A DNA stretch of 64,000 nucleotides from Nymphaea colorata. Its lineage: Eukaryota > Streptophyta > Magnoliopsida > Nymphaeales > Nymphaeaceae. The translations under genes were made by a program, and so were the position numbers. Positions 23,351-35,828 of this stretch are shown here, piece after piece (positions within the stretch are counted from its first letter, which is position 1; the number at the start of each line of letters is the position of its first letter). The DNA is taken from contig NC_045140.1 of assembly GCF_008831285.2 (NCBI RefSeq), positions 24,384,131-24,448,130 of the forward strand, written 5' to 3'. A model generated the notes under the pieces. The model was not told where the DNA came from, searched no databases, and saw only the letters and a list, made by a program, of their open reading frames with translations.

Positions 23351-24863
23351 AAGAGGGTATTCAGCAACAAGAACAATAACACAATATTCCATGAATCTGT
23401 CCCAAGAAGATATTGAGAGAGATTCATCGAACATAGTGTTAGTATTCCTATTGCCAAACACCCCCTACATGAACTTACTTGAGCTTACACAAGCAGCACT
23501 CACCAAACTTAAGTTCGATTCTTTAACCAAACAAGCTTACCTTTCAGCTGGAACTTGACTCATTTAATAAATTAATTAATTAAGCTCGAGTATATCAACC
23601 TTTCGAGAAGTCCTACCAGATTAATTTGAGGAATCGATTTATACGAGGCATATCAAACATTAAGCAACTTACACTGTTAAGTTGAGTTTAAATTTCAGTG
23701 TAGCATCTCGCAAGGTAGATCTTTCCACTTGCAAAAGAGATGGTTCTTAGGCCTTAAGTGATATTTCACCTGGGTTTTCCTTTGTTGCAGAAGTACGTAC
23801 ATAATGCCAAATCCCGCGTTTCAGTAAATGATTTTTTCAAATATTTGTATGTGTTCAGCATCATGATCAAATCAACCTTCACATGGCTACTTTGATTACA
23901 GTTAACCATGAGACTTAATGTTGACCCTCAACCCTTCTCATGTATTGGTAATTTGATAATCTGCAGGGATATGCCAAAGCAACACCTCCTTGCCTAACCA
24001 AAAAGAAAGCGAAAAGGCCTAGAGTCTTCTGCGTTCAAGACTACTAGACTCATGAAGACAGGAAATGTACAATGCCTTACTGTTTTCCACAGTGAATAGC
24101 TCACGTAGATAAAGAAAGGGGCTTAAATTCAACTATCCCAAGGGGTGAGGAGCCTAAGTCTGCTGATGCAATATCCATAGTTGATTAGCTTGCTAAACGC
24201 TTTCAACACAGTAGTCAGCATCCATACTTCCGCAACTTTCAGTTGTTGTTAATAGAGTTGAAGTTACCAAATTACGAGGAGTCGGTATCAAGTTATGGCA
24301 AATTGCATAGTTCTCCGAACCACATTTTCCAAGTGAACCAAAGTCAATCTGAATTGATCCTGTAACAGATCCGCTACAGCACGAATAAGTTCATTTTCAA
24401 GTGATTCATATTGTCTAGTGTAACCATTCCAAATTTCATTCCGATCAAATGATCGGCAGCAGCTAATACATCTCGTGGTAACAAAAATGTATTGCTCTCG
24501 GGTTTATCGAGATTCAGTCTCTAGTTCATATTTTGTCGGCTAAACCTTCATAACTCACATCTTTGTTGAAAATGCAGAAGTATTGAAGCCAACCCAGATG
24601 GTCAGGTGTGCAATTGCCCTTGTCAGGATGTAAAAGCGCTCTTGCAATCTTTCAGATACACAGAGAAGACAATAGCAAAGGACAACAGTTCCTTTATTTT
24701 TCTTTATTTTCTTTTGGTAAGTGGTAATAATTTTTCAAGCAGAAAAGATCATCTTCCATCTGGATGAAGGAGCTAAATGCCATCATTAAGCTGTGCCAAC
24801 TTTATTCATGACCTGTTGTAGCCAGACTGTGTAAAGCTCATATATGTGCTGGTATTTTAATTT

Positions 24864-25972
24864 TTATGGGCATTTATACTTTCCCTCGTGGGTCTTCATC
24901 TTGGCATAGCAAGGACAGACATCCCTGTTTCCTGATGTTCCAGGAGGAACACACTGGCATCTTGCGCAGCATGTATTGCAAGCTCTAATGCACATGTTGT
25001 GCCTGTCTGCCTTACTGCATCGACGCGTACATTCTTCACCACAATCTGCAATGGCACAGAAAAATGAATTACTTGCTTAATGTTTGTCCCAGAAGAACAT
25101 GACTTTCGTGCCAGTAAGCAATGCCTTCTGAATCTTGGATTGCTTCAACGCTATGTGAAATTGCAACTCATGCTCAGAACAGTTTTCCAAGACGTCAGAG
25201 CATGATCTGTGACTGTGATGGTCACAAGATTAACCAACATCCAGCGTAGTCTGAGTATGTGGATGCAAGTGCCACTCTGAAGGATCCCACCCACCTTAAG
25301 GCACATCTATGGCAGATCTTGGACTTGGAAACATAAAATATTATCAAGAGGCCTGGTTCGATTAAAGTCTAAGCAAATTAAATTGTAACAAACATATAAG
25401 CAATGCTTTTTGTGGAAATTACCTATATCTTTCACCTTATCAACTGAAAGCTCCTTTCTCATATCAAACTGCACATTCAAGAGCCAAAAGACGTGAGACA
25501 TGGATTAGTGGCACTGGACTTAGATCTTACTAAGTACTTTAAAGAGCAACCATCTAATCAAATCAGCATAAAACTTTGTTTTGTAACGTTTAAGCTAGCT
25601 GGTGTCTAATCACACATAACCTAGGAGTCCACTCTTGCCAGTAACAACAAAAACCAAGTCGACTTCTTGCTTAGTAGGAGAAGGATAACCATCAGAGATT
25701 CAGAATCTAACCAGATTGTCCGCTGTGGCAGCCACAGACAAGCCAACCACATTTTATAGACTAAGTCAAATTTAAGTATCATAAGTCATTGTGGTGCTAT
25801 TGCCTTTTTCTGTATGGAGGACGAGCCGCCATCACCATGTCTTGCGAGGTTAACCCCAGGGGAGAGCTTAGGGGTTGAACTTGGCAGGATTGATCCATGA
25901 TCTTCAGCTTGCCATTGTTCACATCCCCCTCATAATCTCGTTTCTAGCGCCATTGTTAAGAAAATAGAAAGT

Positions 25973-26003
<31 letters not shown>

Positions 26004-26454
26004 AGAGTTCTGCTCCAGAGACAGAGACGCATAGTGGTCCATCTACATGGCAGGCAACAATTCCGGTTTAGGAAAGAAAAAGAAAGATTAACACAAAACA
26101 GAAAAAATGGGGAAACAGGATACTGGATCAGGCAGGTCACTGAGAACCACAAATCTATTCTAAGGTCCTGAAAATTAACTATTCAACGGTCACAAGGTGT
26201 CTAGGATGCTAAAGTGAAGTTTCTAATGATGACATCTGAAAAACTACTGCCATTATTGCTGTTAATTCAAACCAAAACTTGTTTCAAACGGACTGAGCAA
26301 TGACTATTAAAGTAGAAATCGAATTATGCCAGCTATGTTCAAATATCACCAAAAGAACACACACAAAAAAAAAAGACAAACTACTGAGAAGTATTTAAAC
26401 ACAATAATAGAACTTACTGAAGTATGTAGTCATAATTGCACACACAAACACACA

Positions 26455-26489
<35 letters not shown>

Positions 26490-26549
26490 TACTTGAAGCA
26501 TGAGCAGCAACAGAAGGGCAGTGAGCATGGCTGCCTTGCTCTGCTTCAT
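24864..26549 (-). CDS. GASA/Snakin family cysteine-rich secreted peptide
   Basis: GASA proteins are small secreted, gibberellin-regulated peptides involved in growth and defence. Four exons on the minus strand join in phase: 26493-26549, 26004-26042, 25423-25468, 24864-25045, giving 107 residues. Residues 1-19 (MKQSKAAMLTALLLLLMLQ) form a signal peptide. A variable, mostly polar spacer comes from exons 2 and 3. The 60-residue C-terminal domain starts DCGEECTRRCSKADRH near residue 48 and contains all twelve cysteines of the family, including CNTCCARCQCVPPGTSGN, and ends KCP. It looks most like the GASA1-3 type. Exon 2 (13 codons) is the least certain, because it sits in a variable region; skipping it keeps the frame. 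Introns 1 and 2 both begin with CT repeats at the donor. The exact paralogue cannot be named. Confidence 0.9.
25971..25999. repeat. GA/CT microsatellite at the 5' end of GASA intron 2
   Basis: About eleven GA units on the plus strand are read as CT repeats directly after the donor GTAAGT of GASA exon 2. The repeat begins within the first few intron bases. Confidence 0.9.
26443..26490. repeat. CA/GA compound microsatellite at the 5' end of GASA intron 1
   Basis: On the transcript strand the intron starts GTACTCTCTCTC and continues as a CT run followed by a GT run. The repeat directly abuts the 5' splice site. Confidence 0.9.
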
Positions 26550-26846
26550 TGCACAAATAGTTTCTTGGGCAGGAGATTGCTCTCATGTTCACGTTTATAA
26601 GTGGGGAGAATTGAAACATGCAAAGAAGTATGTGGAGAAAGAAAGAGTGTGTTCCCACAAAAGCGCTTCCACTCGCAGCTTACATGCGCTTCAGTCGGGA
26701 TGAGTTGGTGGGGGAGGTCACTCGTTGTGCCTGCTCCTTCTTTGTAGCTGCCTCCTAGAAGACCTTTCCTACTCTCCTTTCTCCTGATCAGCCATCGCCT
26801 ATGAGCAGGAGAGCTGGTCAACATGCCAACCAAATCGAGTTGGTTT

Positions 26847-26854
26847 CCTTTATA
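26847..26854 (-). promoter_or_regulatory. Probable TATA box of the GASA gene
   Basis: The minus strand reads TATAAAGG in the context TGTATAAAGGAAACC, about 300 bases upstream of the GASA ATG. It would place the transcript start near 26820. Confidence 0.5.
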
Positions 26855-29440
26855 CAGACATACGTACCGATCATCAGGACAAAGACTTGTTCATGGGCAG
26901 CTTCAGTTACACCAGTTGTTAGTGAATGCATCATGAACGAGCCAAGACCAAGCTCCATCATTCTAGGACCAACGGTATACATTCCGATCTAAGTCCATTT
27001 TGTTCGTCGTTTGTACATGTATGAAAAGCCTTGCTTACTAAGTCTATTGATCAAGCTTCGCAACCAGTTTTCCAACCCTGATGGACGTGGAAAAGGCCAT
27101 GATCAGTGATGGCTAGTGTATTAGTACTTGGTGAGGTACCCTGTGGACCGTGGTCATTAAAGGCAGTATGCAGAGACCTTCTCTTTGATTTTTTCACTCA
27201 AATTTGGAGGACTACATATGGAGGTGGATTAGTGCTTGAAATTGAGGCTGGTAAAGCGAGCATGGCACATCTAAGCTTATTTAGACGATCAGCAAAGTTG
27301 GAATCAAGCTCATAAAGAAGCGAAGCTATAGCAGCTGTGTTCGAACCAGCATGCTATCATGTGTAACACTCTTTTCGACTATGATAGCTATGTATGGGAG
27401 AACAACTTCCTCCACATTTCCTTAATGAATGCATAAGGTGTACTCGATGAGAAGAGAGAGAAAAACTGACTAGATTTTGTGGGTCGTAGGATCTATTATC
27501 CCCTCTTTCTACTTCAACTATTTTCGCCTCTCTTCCAACTCTCAAGATTTCAGTAAATTTTGAACTTCACGCTACATGCTTCTTAGAATAAATTTTTTTA
27601 AACTCACATATTTGCAGGCCAGAACAAGAAAATACACTTAAGCAAGTAGTTTTACATCAAGCTGAGTGATCAGAAGAGAGATGACTGAATTGTCGGTTTT
27701 GTAAACGTTGGGATCTTTTACCAGTTACGAGACCTTTTACAAGTCAAGATAAACCGAACCACAAGCGAAGAGGACGGATCATTGCCTAGAAACGCACCAC
27801 ACTAGTCCGGATTTCAACATCCAGAAATTTGGAAATAGATGGTCGGGTTCTTTTCAAAATGGAAGGTTTTGAGGGCTTTCAGATGCTGCTCATATTGAGG
27901 ATGTATAAAGTTAGAAGGTGCCATGTACTTTCATTCATTGAGTCCCACCACTAGCTTTGGAACTGTTAGATTGGGCTAGCGCACGGTAGGTATGTAAAAG
28001 CATTTTAACAATCTAATGTGAAAGACGGTGGGAGTTACTAATTAATTAACCTGAAATACCTTCGACTCTCACCGCATGGCTTTCACAATTTTACAAAGAG
28101 GATGCATAATAACGATCTTTTATCCTTAAGGAGTCGTTTGAGAGTGATAACATTATGTTGTTTCCACCATTCATTGGACATTTTAAAAGGTGTTATATAA
28201 ATCTGCCACTTTTTTAAAAAAGACAGTTTCATGAAACCGTAAATCTGCTACTGATGCCAAACAATTCCTACCAGGTGATCTGGTAAAAAAAAAAACTTCA
28301 AGAGTGTCTTGTAAATCTGCCCTAAGATTAGGGCAGGTTCATCAAACACTAGAGCTATTGTTTCATGTACGTACTCCAATCTTTCAAGCATATTCATACG
28401 ACACTTACAAGGTGTCCCTGCAAGTAAAATATCTCTAAACGACTGCTTGGTAGCAATAGCACATTATTACTATCTCATAAATCAGCCTCAATTTCAAGTT
28501 CATAGGACAGTAACAGAGTAGTGTTGTTGTCAACAGCCCCTAAATGTATCAAAGGCATTGGATCGAGGCTACACATTGGGCTCAACCTGTAAACCTCGGT
28601 GTTTCTTCTGATCTCAAACTTTTGTTTGTTACACAAGGAAACCTACACATTCAAGATAAAGAGACTCCATCGGAAGCAGAATACCTGAAGCTATTACCTC
28701 AACTTCAAGGTATATGCGTACTGATGCCCATGAGTCCGAACTGTGACCGTCCATCACAGTAACAAAATGCAGATGATGATGCACCGAGAATTGGAAGTCT
28801 GACCACCTATCAATTGCCATTACAGCAACCCCTTCGGGATAGAGTTTGGTTGGAAGTTGGAACTTGAGAAAGCAAGGATAATGAATGTTCGAAGAACCAC
28901 AAACTATAGTTTTTCCGTTAAGATATACTATTTTTTCTGTCATTGTGATGATCATAAAAGCCTGTGGAAGTTAGCAAACAAACGTTAACCATGCAACCAG
29001 AGATCTTCCTGAATTGCTTCAAGCAAACTGGGTAATTTATTGAAGCATAGAAAAGGAAAGAGGTAACTTTTAATTTTCAGCAATGTTCTGAAAATCAATA
29101 GTCAAAATACATAAAATACATGTCTACCTTTTAGACCACAGCCAGCGGGAACCAGAAACCAGTAAGACAAAGGTAAGCTGGCCAACTATATGTTAGTGAT
29201 ACCGTGCTGAATTTTTCTTTTCAGGTGATATATAATTTAAACACCAGGTCTGTGCTGATAACATAAATACATAGTGCAGATTTTCATGTGCTTACACCAT
29301 ATTGCGGATGGGTTATTCCACACTTCATCCATATTAAGAGTTCAGCGAAGGGCTTTCGCCATTTCTAGGGAATGAAACCTACCAGACAAGTAAGAAGATA
29401 TGAAAAGAATTCTTGTTCAGTCAACTGGGACTCTTGATTG

Positions 29441-30124
29441 CAATGTTGTAAAAGGTGTAGCGTAACGCATATTGGTCGGGCCGACTTATATGTCGTATCG
29501 TAACATATTGCAAACGTAGCGTAGCGTATCGTAAAATTAATTTTTTAATTTAAAAAAATATTTAAAAAATAAACATAATAAATCCTAAAAAATAAACAAA
29601 AAAACAGAAATCAAGAAAAATGTATTCAATATAAAAAAGATCATCATACATAAAGAACATTCATGTGTATCAACAACACATTCAAAAATAAGAAATAAGA
29701 GATCTAAAATAACATAATAAGCATCCATCACAATTTTCAACTTGAAAATTTTAATAGAATTTTAGGACTTAGAGTCTTGGGACTTAGATTACATCACAAT
29801 GTCATAAGTTCAAAACATATAGTTATCATCTTTTATGATTCGACAATATCTCCCAAATTGATGAATCCACAGTGATTTTTTATGAAAATGGGCAAAATCT
29901 CTCTGTCCCACGTCTCTTGAAGTCTTTAGACACAAGAAGAGAAAGAGGGAGGAGTGTTTAAACTTTATATCGTACGATACGAGAGTGTATCGCCCATATC
30001 ATATGATATGGGCGATACACTTACGATACACGAGTGTATCGTCTATCAACCTGTATCGTCTATCTAAACCTATACGGTACGTATCGTACGATACGCATGT
30101 GTATCATACGATATAGATAACATT
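29441..30124. mobile_element. Non-autonomous hAT-like element, GTATCG family, copy 2
   Basis: The left end reads CAATGTTGTAAAAGGTGTAG, the right end GATATAGATAACATT, whose inverse AATGTTATCTATATC partly mirrors the left. Flanks CTTGATTG (29433-29440) and CTTGTTTG (30125-30132) form an 8-bp duplication with one mismatch. Subterminal DNA is packed with CGTATCG and its inverse, and 29985-30020 is a perfect 36-base palindrome centred on ATATCATATGATAT. It matches the element at 9891-10682 in reverse orientation. There is no transposase frame. Confidence 0.75.
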
Positions 30125-30429
30125 CTTGTTTGAGTTGAGAGAGTAACGGTTTCCTAGGTTCAACACTTCCCACTTGTCCAACACCGGTGAGGCAATGGAC
30201 CAAAGCAGCAACCTAGTTCTCTATAAGGAAAAGGCTAGGGGAAAGGGTGAGAGACCCTCGTCCACTATCCCCCCTACTGAAAAGGACAGGCAGTCTTGCA
30301 TCGGAGTTGCTTTCAGAACCCTCAGCCAAGTGCTGATGGAAATATACACTCCCCTCCTCCATAACATTTCCTTTATGTGTAATGGCCCTACACTCTGGTG
30401 TTTATCAGACTAGTGTGCAGAATGTTGAC

Positions 30430-30660
30430 TCCATTTCTCATCCTTTCCAGAAGCAAATGCATCTCATGCAGAAACTCAAGCTTGGAAGTAAAAATTAACT
30501 ACCACAATGGAAATGTAAACATCTCACCACCAATTATGCATGTATATGCTTCTTGCAAACTAGGCTGCAAAGAGGATTCCATCAGTGGAGAAAATGTTGA
30601 TCCATCGCTCAACTATCTAATGTTATCTTTCCTGAAATTCTCATGATCCTCACACTCCAT
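30430..30660 (+). pseudogene. Possible LINE endonuclease-domain fragment (plus strand)
   Basis: The translation contains SPPIMHVYASCKLGCK, which resembles the VYASC motif preceding the catalytic part of plant LINE endonucleases, followed by a frameshifted stretch. The fragment is short and heavily decayed. It could also be chance similarity. Confidence 0.3.
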
Positions 30661-31639
30661 TTTTTCTGGATCATTCTACAGTGTAATAGACTATCCATTT
30701 ATCCACTTTTGACAAGGAAAACTAACTTGCCTTCACCTGAGTCCCATATCTCATGATTGAGAAGATTCATCGCCTCAAGGAATCCTGATTCTTCCATTCA
30801 CATGATTTCACATTACACTTCTAAAATATTTTTCTTCGCTGCTTTTTGCTTCCTACTTGAATCCTCAAGCAAGTTTGAAATAGCTATTCCCAAAGTCCAA
30901 TTCCCTATTTCCTCCAAATTTCAACTCCTCTTCTAGCAACCATTGGAAAATCAATGAAGGCCTAACACTCATAATTGACTGTTGGTTTTGCTTGCTCTCC
31001 CAAACTACAACGACTGAAGATTCTCAAACTTTCAGTTTCCTAAAAACAAAAAAAAAGGATGGCCATATAAACTTTCTGCAAGCTACGTAGAAGAATGATT
31101 GTTAAAAAACACCAATTAATGCATTAAAATCTACAAGTTTCTTTACAGTTTCTTTACAGGAAAAGACAGGCCATTTTTCATAACCATTACTATCAATCAT
31201 AAATAAAGAGCCAAGATAAAGTTTCTCAACCATTGGATGGACAGGTGCAAGAGAAAAAAAATGAATTAATTCTGACACCTTCATGAACAAACTGCTAAAA
31301 AGGAACACCAATAGGTAACAATAATGATAACCTAATGGTGTGCACTTATTTTCTCCAGCAGGGATGCCATGTCCTTCAAAAACACAATTTGACTTCAGTC
31401 TCTGTTCACAGAGAGAAAAGCATACCAACTTTAGGTGAACTGAATGGACAAAATTCTCAACAATGTTCAAGAAAAAAAGAACCCACTAAATTTATTCTTT
31501 CTCCCACTGGTCATTCACTGGATTATGCTTTTTCAAGTAAGAGTATTCAACATGAGAACCAGGACCTATCCTCCAAAATACCTAGCATGAGATCTGAAAT
31601 ACACAAGGCATAAAAAGCTAAAGTAATTACTATTTACCA

Positions 31640-31800
31640 TTCCTGAATAGAGGCAAGGAGCAAAGTCTACTCCATGGATTTCTGGATCTCCTCAATCCTT
31701 ATCTTCCCCCCAAAGTTTTCAACTTAGGCTGTTTATTTAGGTTAAGTTTCGAGATCATCACGTTAAAGTCTCCTCCATGAACAGGGAATGAAAAGAATGT
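31640..31800 (-). pseudogene. LINE endonuclease-domain fragment (minus strand)
   Basis: On the minus strand the translation contains PVHGGDFNVM, matching the GGDFN motif of LINE apurinic-type endonucleases. After a frameshift EIHGVDFAPCLYSGMVN follows, which resembles the downstream part of the same domain. Stops and frameshifts show it is dead. It is opposite in strand to the fragment at 30.43-30.66 kb, so at least two insertions or a rearrangement are implied. Confidence 0.45.
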
Positions 31801-33309
31801 AGAAGGACCAACACCTCCACTTAAGATATAGTGAACATCGAAGATATTCCATAGAAAGATGGTGTTGCTTAAACATAAGCTTTAATGTGTACAATACAGC
31901 TTGCACTCATGCAAATGCACAGCTAATGTTGGCTGATCAACCCCTCCCAATCATGAGGCGTAATTCGGTAGCTATGGATCATAGCAAGAGCAGAATTGCA
32001 ACAGGAAAGGATAGACAGCGGAAAAGAAAACCTGAACAGCAAGTAGCAACTGAACAATATGCATAAATTATGGCCATATTTCCATAATGCTTGTCAAGCA
32101 ATTCTGCTTTCATGCTTCTAAAAACTAACCGAGACACCCAAGTTTCTGCTAGAAAGTACATAATTCCGTATCTAAATCAGGATGAACTTAGACTCTCAAA
32201 CGCATTTGCATATATATAAGCAGTCATGTTTAATAACACAACACAATTCAAGAATGAAAATAATGCACCTACAATCAACAATTCCAACTGTAGAATCCCA
32301 TAAAATGCAGCGAACATGAAAATTAGTAATTGATAGGTCAGCAAAGAACAGAGTGAGAGAAAAGAATCAAAACGACCTCTCGAGAAAGAGGAGACAAACT
32401 ATTAATGGGAAAAACCTTCAACAATGAATTATCTAAATCAGATACTTTCTCAAAAGCAGTTGCCTATGTAAACAGTGATAGCACAGAAGAAATTCAGGAA
32501 GGAAACTGTGCACCTGCAAATCAGTTTTCCCAACTGTAGTATCTCGCACTATCCAGTTAATGTAAAAAAGATTAGCAATTGATAGGCCACTAGAGAGCAG
32601 ACTGTGAAAAAAAAAGATCAACCATGTTTAGAAGGAACAGATAATTAAACTCTTCAAGGGAAAGGTCAACACTAACAGTGGCAATAAATATATAGAAAGA
32701 AATAATGCATCTAAGAGACAGAGCCATCCTAATGTTGTGATTATTCATGCCAAAAACTGTGGCAGACAAATGATGTTCTTCTCCCGCACAATTGAGAGAA
32801 ATAAGACCGAGCGACCGAATAAGCGAGAGAGAGAGTTAGTTACTTTTGGCATTTTGACTAAAGGCTCCAAACGCCGACCTGATAAGCATCGTATACATTT
32901 AAAAACCTGCAGCTCACATTATCATACCACTCAAACTTGCTTTCTAGTTTATCGTACACTTTTGGGGGCTTCAGGATAACAGAACCGAACACTTTCTTGA
33001 TTAAAACAGGAAGAATGCTCCTCCATGCTAGAAACAAGAAAATTCTGAAGATCAAATGGAAATCAAAAGGAAATCAGAGACTACTGCAAAAGAAAAAGTA
33101 AAATGGAACATTTAAATTCTCATTACTTGAGAGGAACAAACTACTTGTTTCCCCGTTTCCACGTGTGTACAATGAAGAGGAGATGTTGGAAAATTCATTA
33201 TCCAAGGCATACTCAAAATTCAGTTCCTTTTTCTTTCTTTCGACTTTCATCTCCCTCCTAATTTAGCTAGATTGCATTCGCTCCCTAACATGCCTTATTT
33301 TACTATGCC

Positions 33310-34134
33310 TCAATGCATACTAGTCCCATTGTCGAAACCCAAACCGTAAAGTACTCCAGCATATCTCTCAGTCGACCCATTGAAGAAGGAGTCCTTCAGC
33401 TTCCGAAATGTACAAGAGGTGAGAAGGCTATCAGACCCCGCCTGATGGCATATGCCAACCCTTTCTACTTCAAGCAACTCAGCGAGTTTGTTTAGCCCCC
33501 CGTGCAGACTGTCACAGAACTTCATCAGATGTTTGATATCGTAGACGGTGGGAAAGTAAATACTGATCAGGTTGAAGAAGCCGGTGTGCGTCTCCGGCAG
33601 GTACTGCCCTGTCAACAGCTTGAGCAAGTACCCAAAATCGTACCCGCTGTGGAAGGTGACCCAGTGGACGGCATCGTTGAGGAGGATCCCTGATGACATC
33701 AGGAGCTCAGCGAACCTCTGCGCATCTATCCCCTTCTCATTGTTCTTCTTGAAGTCGATACCACTCTGCTTGAGAAGCTCGATGGAGTCCTTCGCATAGA
33801 CATCTATGCCGACGTTAAACTCCCTGAAGTTGAACTGCCAGATGCAGAACCTATCGGTGCCGCAGGTAGGGAGGTTCCCGAACTCGTCCGAGAAGGTGAG
33901 GCCTAGCTGGATCAGCTTGAGCATGTCGACGTTCGTCTTCAGAGTCCTGTAATGGAAATCGGTGCTCGTCTTGAAGTTCCCTAACGGTCGGGCGACTATC
34001 CCAGGGAATTCTGTATCCATCGCTACGTAGGGATAGTCGTCCACAATCTCCCTTATCAACATGAACTCTTCCTCCAGATTATCCGCCCAAACCTCGCGGA
34101 TATGGATCGAATCACCCTTCTGTAAGATGGACAT
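33310..34134 (-). CDS. CAF1: CCR4-NOT complex deadenylase CAF1 (POP2/CNOT7 family)
   Basis: CAF1 is the 3'-5' exoribonuclease of the CCR4-NOT complex that removes poly(A) tails in the cytoplasm. The single uninterrupted exon encodes 274 residues, the usual length; plant CAF1 genes are often intronless. The start at 34134 ([19 protein letters not shown]) fits the family; the frame extends a little further upstream only without an ATG. All four DEDD catalytic residues are present: D40 and E42 in AMDTEFPG, D166 in [14 protein letters not shown], and D235 in [11 protein letters not shown], with the accompanying H230. The protein looks fully active. The gene is divergent from FIP1. If the leader is unspliced, it contains a 10-codon upstream frame at 34381-34413. 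Which CAF1 paralogue this is cannot be told. Confidence 0.95.
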   Translation of the reverse strand: MSILQKGDSIHIREVWADNLEEEFMLIREIVDDYPYVAMDTEFPGIVARPLGNFKTSTDFHYRTLKTNVDMLKLIQLGLTFSDEFGNLPTCGTDRFCIWQFNFREFNVGIDVYAKDSIELLKQSGIDFKKNNEKGIDAQRFAELLMSSGILLNDAVHWVTFHSGYDFGYLLKLLTGQYLPETHTGFFNLISIYFPTVYDIKHLMKFCDSLHGGLNKLAELLEVERVGICHQAGSDSLLTSCTFRKLKDSFFNGSTERYAGVLYGLGFDNGTSMH

Positions 34135-34519
34135 AGTCCCCGTCCCTTCTCCGTAAAACAAATAAACAAAAGCCCGTAGCCCGTAGATGACAAGAACGTG
34201 GCGCCTGGTTTGCGTGAGGACCCCTAGACCCTAATTCGACGAGGAAATGAGAATAAGAAGAACCCTGATCCTAGCTATTTCCTTTGTCCAATACCCAAAA
34301 CTCTTTCAGACTGTTCTATCACCAATCAGACAAGAGCAAGAAACAAGAAACCCTAGTGCTTCGGCGGAGAAGAAAAAACCCTAAATCGGACGGTACCGGA
34401 GGAAAGCGATCATCGAGGAGTTGACCGGAAGGAGAAGAAATCAAGCTGACGAAAGATAAAAAAGGGATAGGAATCGGAGACTCGAACCAATGAACCGATC
34501 GACGGGAAGCGCGAGGCAA

Positions 34520-35820
34520 ATGGCGGAGATCTCAGAAAGAGTTTTCTTGTGCCGGCTTCTCTTGCGAGAGATCAGAGGAGAGAGGATACACGGAAGGGGT
34601 GAATGGATTGACAATGGCGGAGCTGGGAAGGGGAGGGGAGACGGCCACTGGGGGACGGCCGCGGTTCTTGTGCCGCCTCCCTCCTTTCTCCGTTTTTTTC
34701 CTTTTTGTTGCAGTCGTTGGATTCAGAGGCGGACGCAATGAATTTGAATCGACTGTAACAGTGGAATATTACGTCCTTGGGTGGGAGGGAAATCAATGAA
34801 TGGAAATAAAAGAACAAGGAATGCAATGGAAATGGGAATAAATGGACGATTATAAATGTTGGTTTGGATGAAAATGAAAAAACATGGAAGGAAAGAAATT
34901 TAATTAGAAGGAAATCAAAAGAAAATCATTGGAGTTGGTTTATAATAACGTCCTTAACGTTCTATAATTATTACCAAGCAAACATATTTAAAAAATATTT
35001 TATTCGATTATATGATCTTATTCAAGAGCGTGACATGTTAATTTTCAAAAAAAAAGAAAATTATAAGCGTGTCATGTTAGTATTTGACGACACAAAGGGT
35101 GTAGCATACCTAGTAAGCGGACCAAGCCACGAGGGAGTCCACAAGACGTTGGCTCAAACGTCACGCCCACACCAAACTTATGTTGATACCCCGTGGGCAC
35201 CAAACCCAACTAAGAGTTGTGCTTCTTTGATCAAATTTTCAGGCTCTACCATTTTCACATTTCTTCCCTTACTCACCAATAGTGGTAGTTGTTAGGAACC
35301 AGATGGACCAACTCCTTCTTCATGGGTGGAGGTCCGACCTAATTCCTAACATCTTATAACCAGTGTCATACTTTATTAACTTCTCTAACTCAAACATCTG
35401 AAAAGAAGGGTTTCAAGTTGTTTTGTTCGAACTTGTTCACAAGAATCAATCTACAACCTGAAATATTTATGACAAGTTAAGCAATTCCACGAGCTTCGAA
35501 CTCGATGTCATAAAATTCAAAGAAACAGGTCTGATTTGGAACCACTGTTTGCACTTTCCAACAAAAATCAACCACATGGATTACGTATCCGTGGTCTATT
35601 CGTCAGAAATCGGGAGAAGAAAAAGCCTTAAAAATTTGCAGAGCCAACAGGTTTTGAAGTTTATACGTTATAAATGTTTTCCTGAAGCTGGATAGTGCCA
35701 CGGTACTCGGGCTAACCCGGAGAGAGAGAGAGAGAGAGAGTGAAAGAGACGGCGAGTTGGTCGTGGGCACCGGAGGGGCTCGTGGGAGAGACTTGCCATC
35801 GACTACCGCCCTCCTTCCTC
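34520..35820. other. Divergent promoter region between CAF1 and FIP1
   Basis: This DNA separates two genes reading away from each other. The left part is GC-rich with purine/pyrimidine-biased stretches and probably holds the CAF1 promoter and leader start. The middle (34.8-35.3 kb) is AT-rich with repeat-like GGAATG words. GA repeats at 35722-35740 and CT repeats at 35829-35872 lie near the expected FIP1 transcription start. No clear TATA box was seen for FIP1. Confidence 0.45.
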
Positions 35821-35828
35821 AAGACCTC

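Larger units (their letters stand above)
22360..24863. other. Intergenic region between TRAPPC5 and the GASA gene
   Basis: No gene recognised. It holds a perfect two-unit tandem repeat at 22839-22880, stretches rich in CTCGAG/CTTGAG words (22.5-22.8 and 23.46-23.6 kb) typical of degraded repeats, and a copy of the dispersed short repeat at 23170-23350. The promoter of TRAPPC5 should lie at the left and the GASA 3' untranslated region at the right. Confidence 0.5.
26860..33309. other. Gene-poor region between GASA and CAF1
   Basis: No intact gene was recognised in 6.4 kb. The right side holds the CAF1 3' flank. Recognisable content is a hAT-like element (29441-30124) and fragments resembling LINE endonuclease domains: 28.63-28.95 kb minus (weak), 30.43-30.66 kb plus and 31.64-31.80 kb minus. 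The remaining open frames are short and without family features. Confidence 0.5.

Noticed and set aside
27106-27315. 69-codon plus-strand open frame in the GASA-CAF1 interval
   Set aside because: No recognisable family, signal or neighbouring exon; length is within chance expectation.
34864-35295. 143-codon plus-strand open frame between CAF1 and FIP1
   Set aside because: It starts with TTG, is AT-biased in its first half and shows no family features. It lies in the divergent promoter region.
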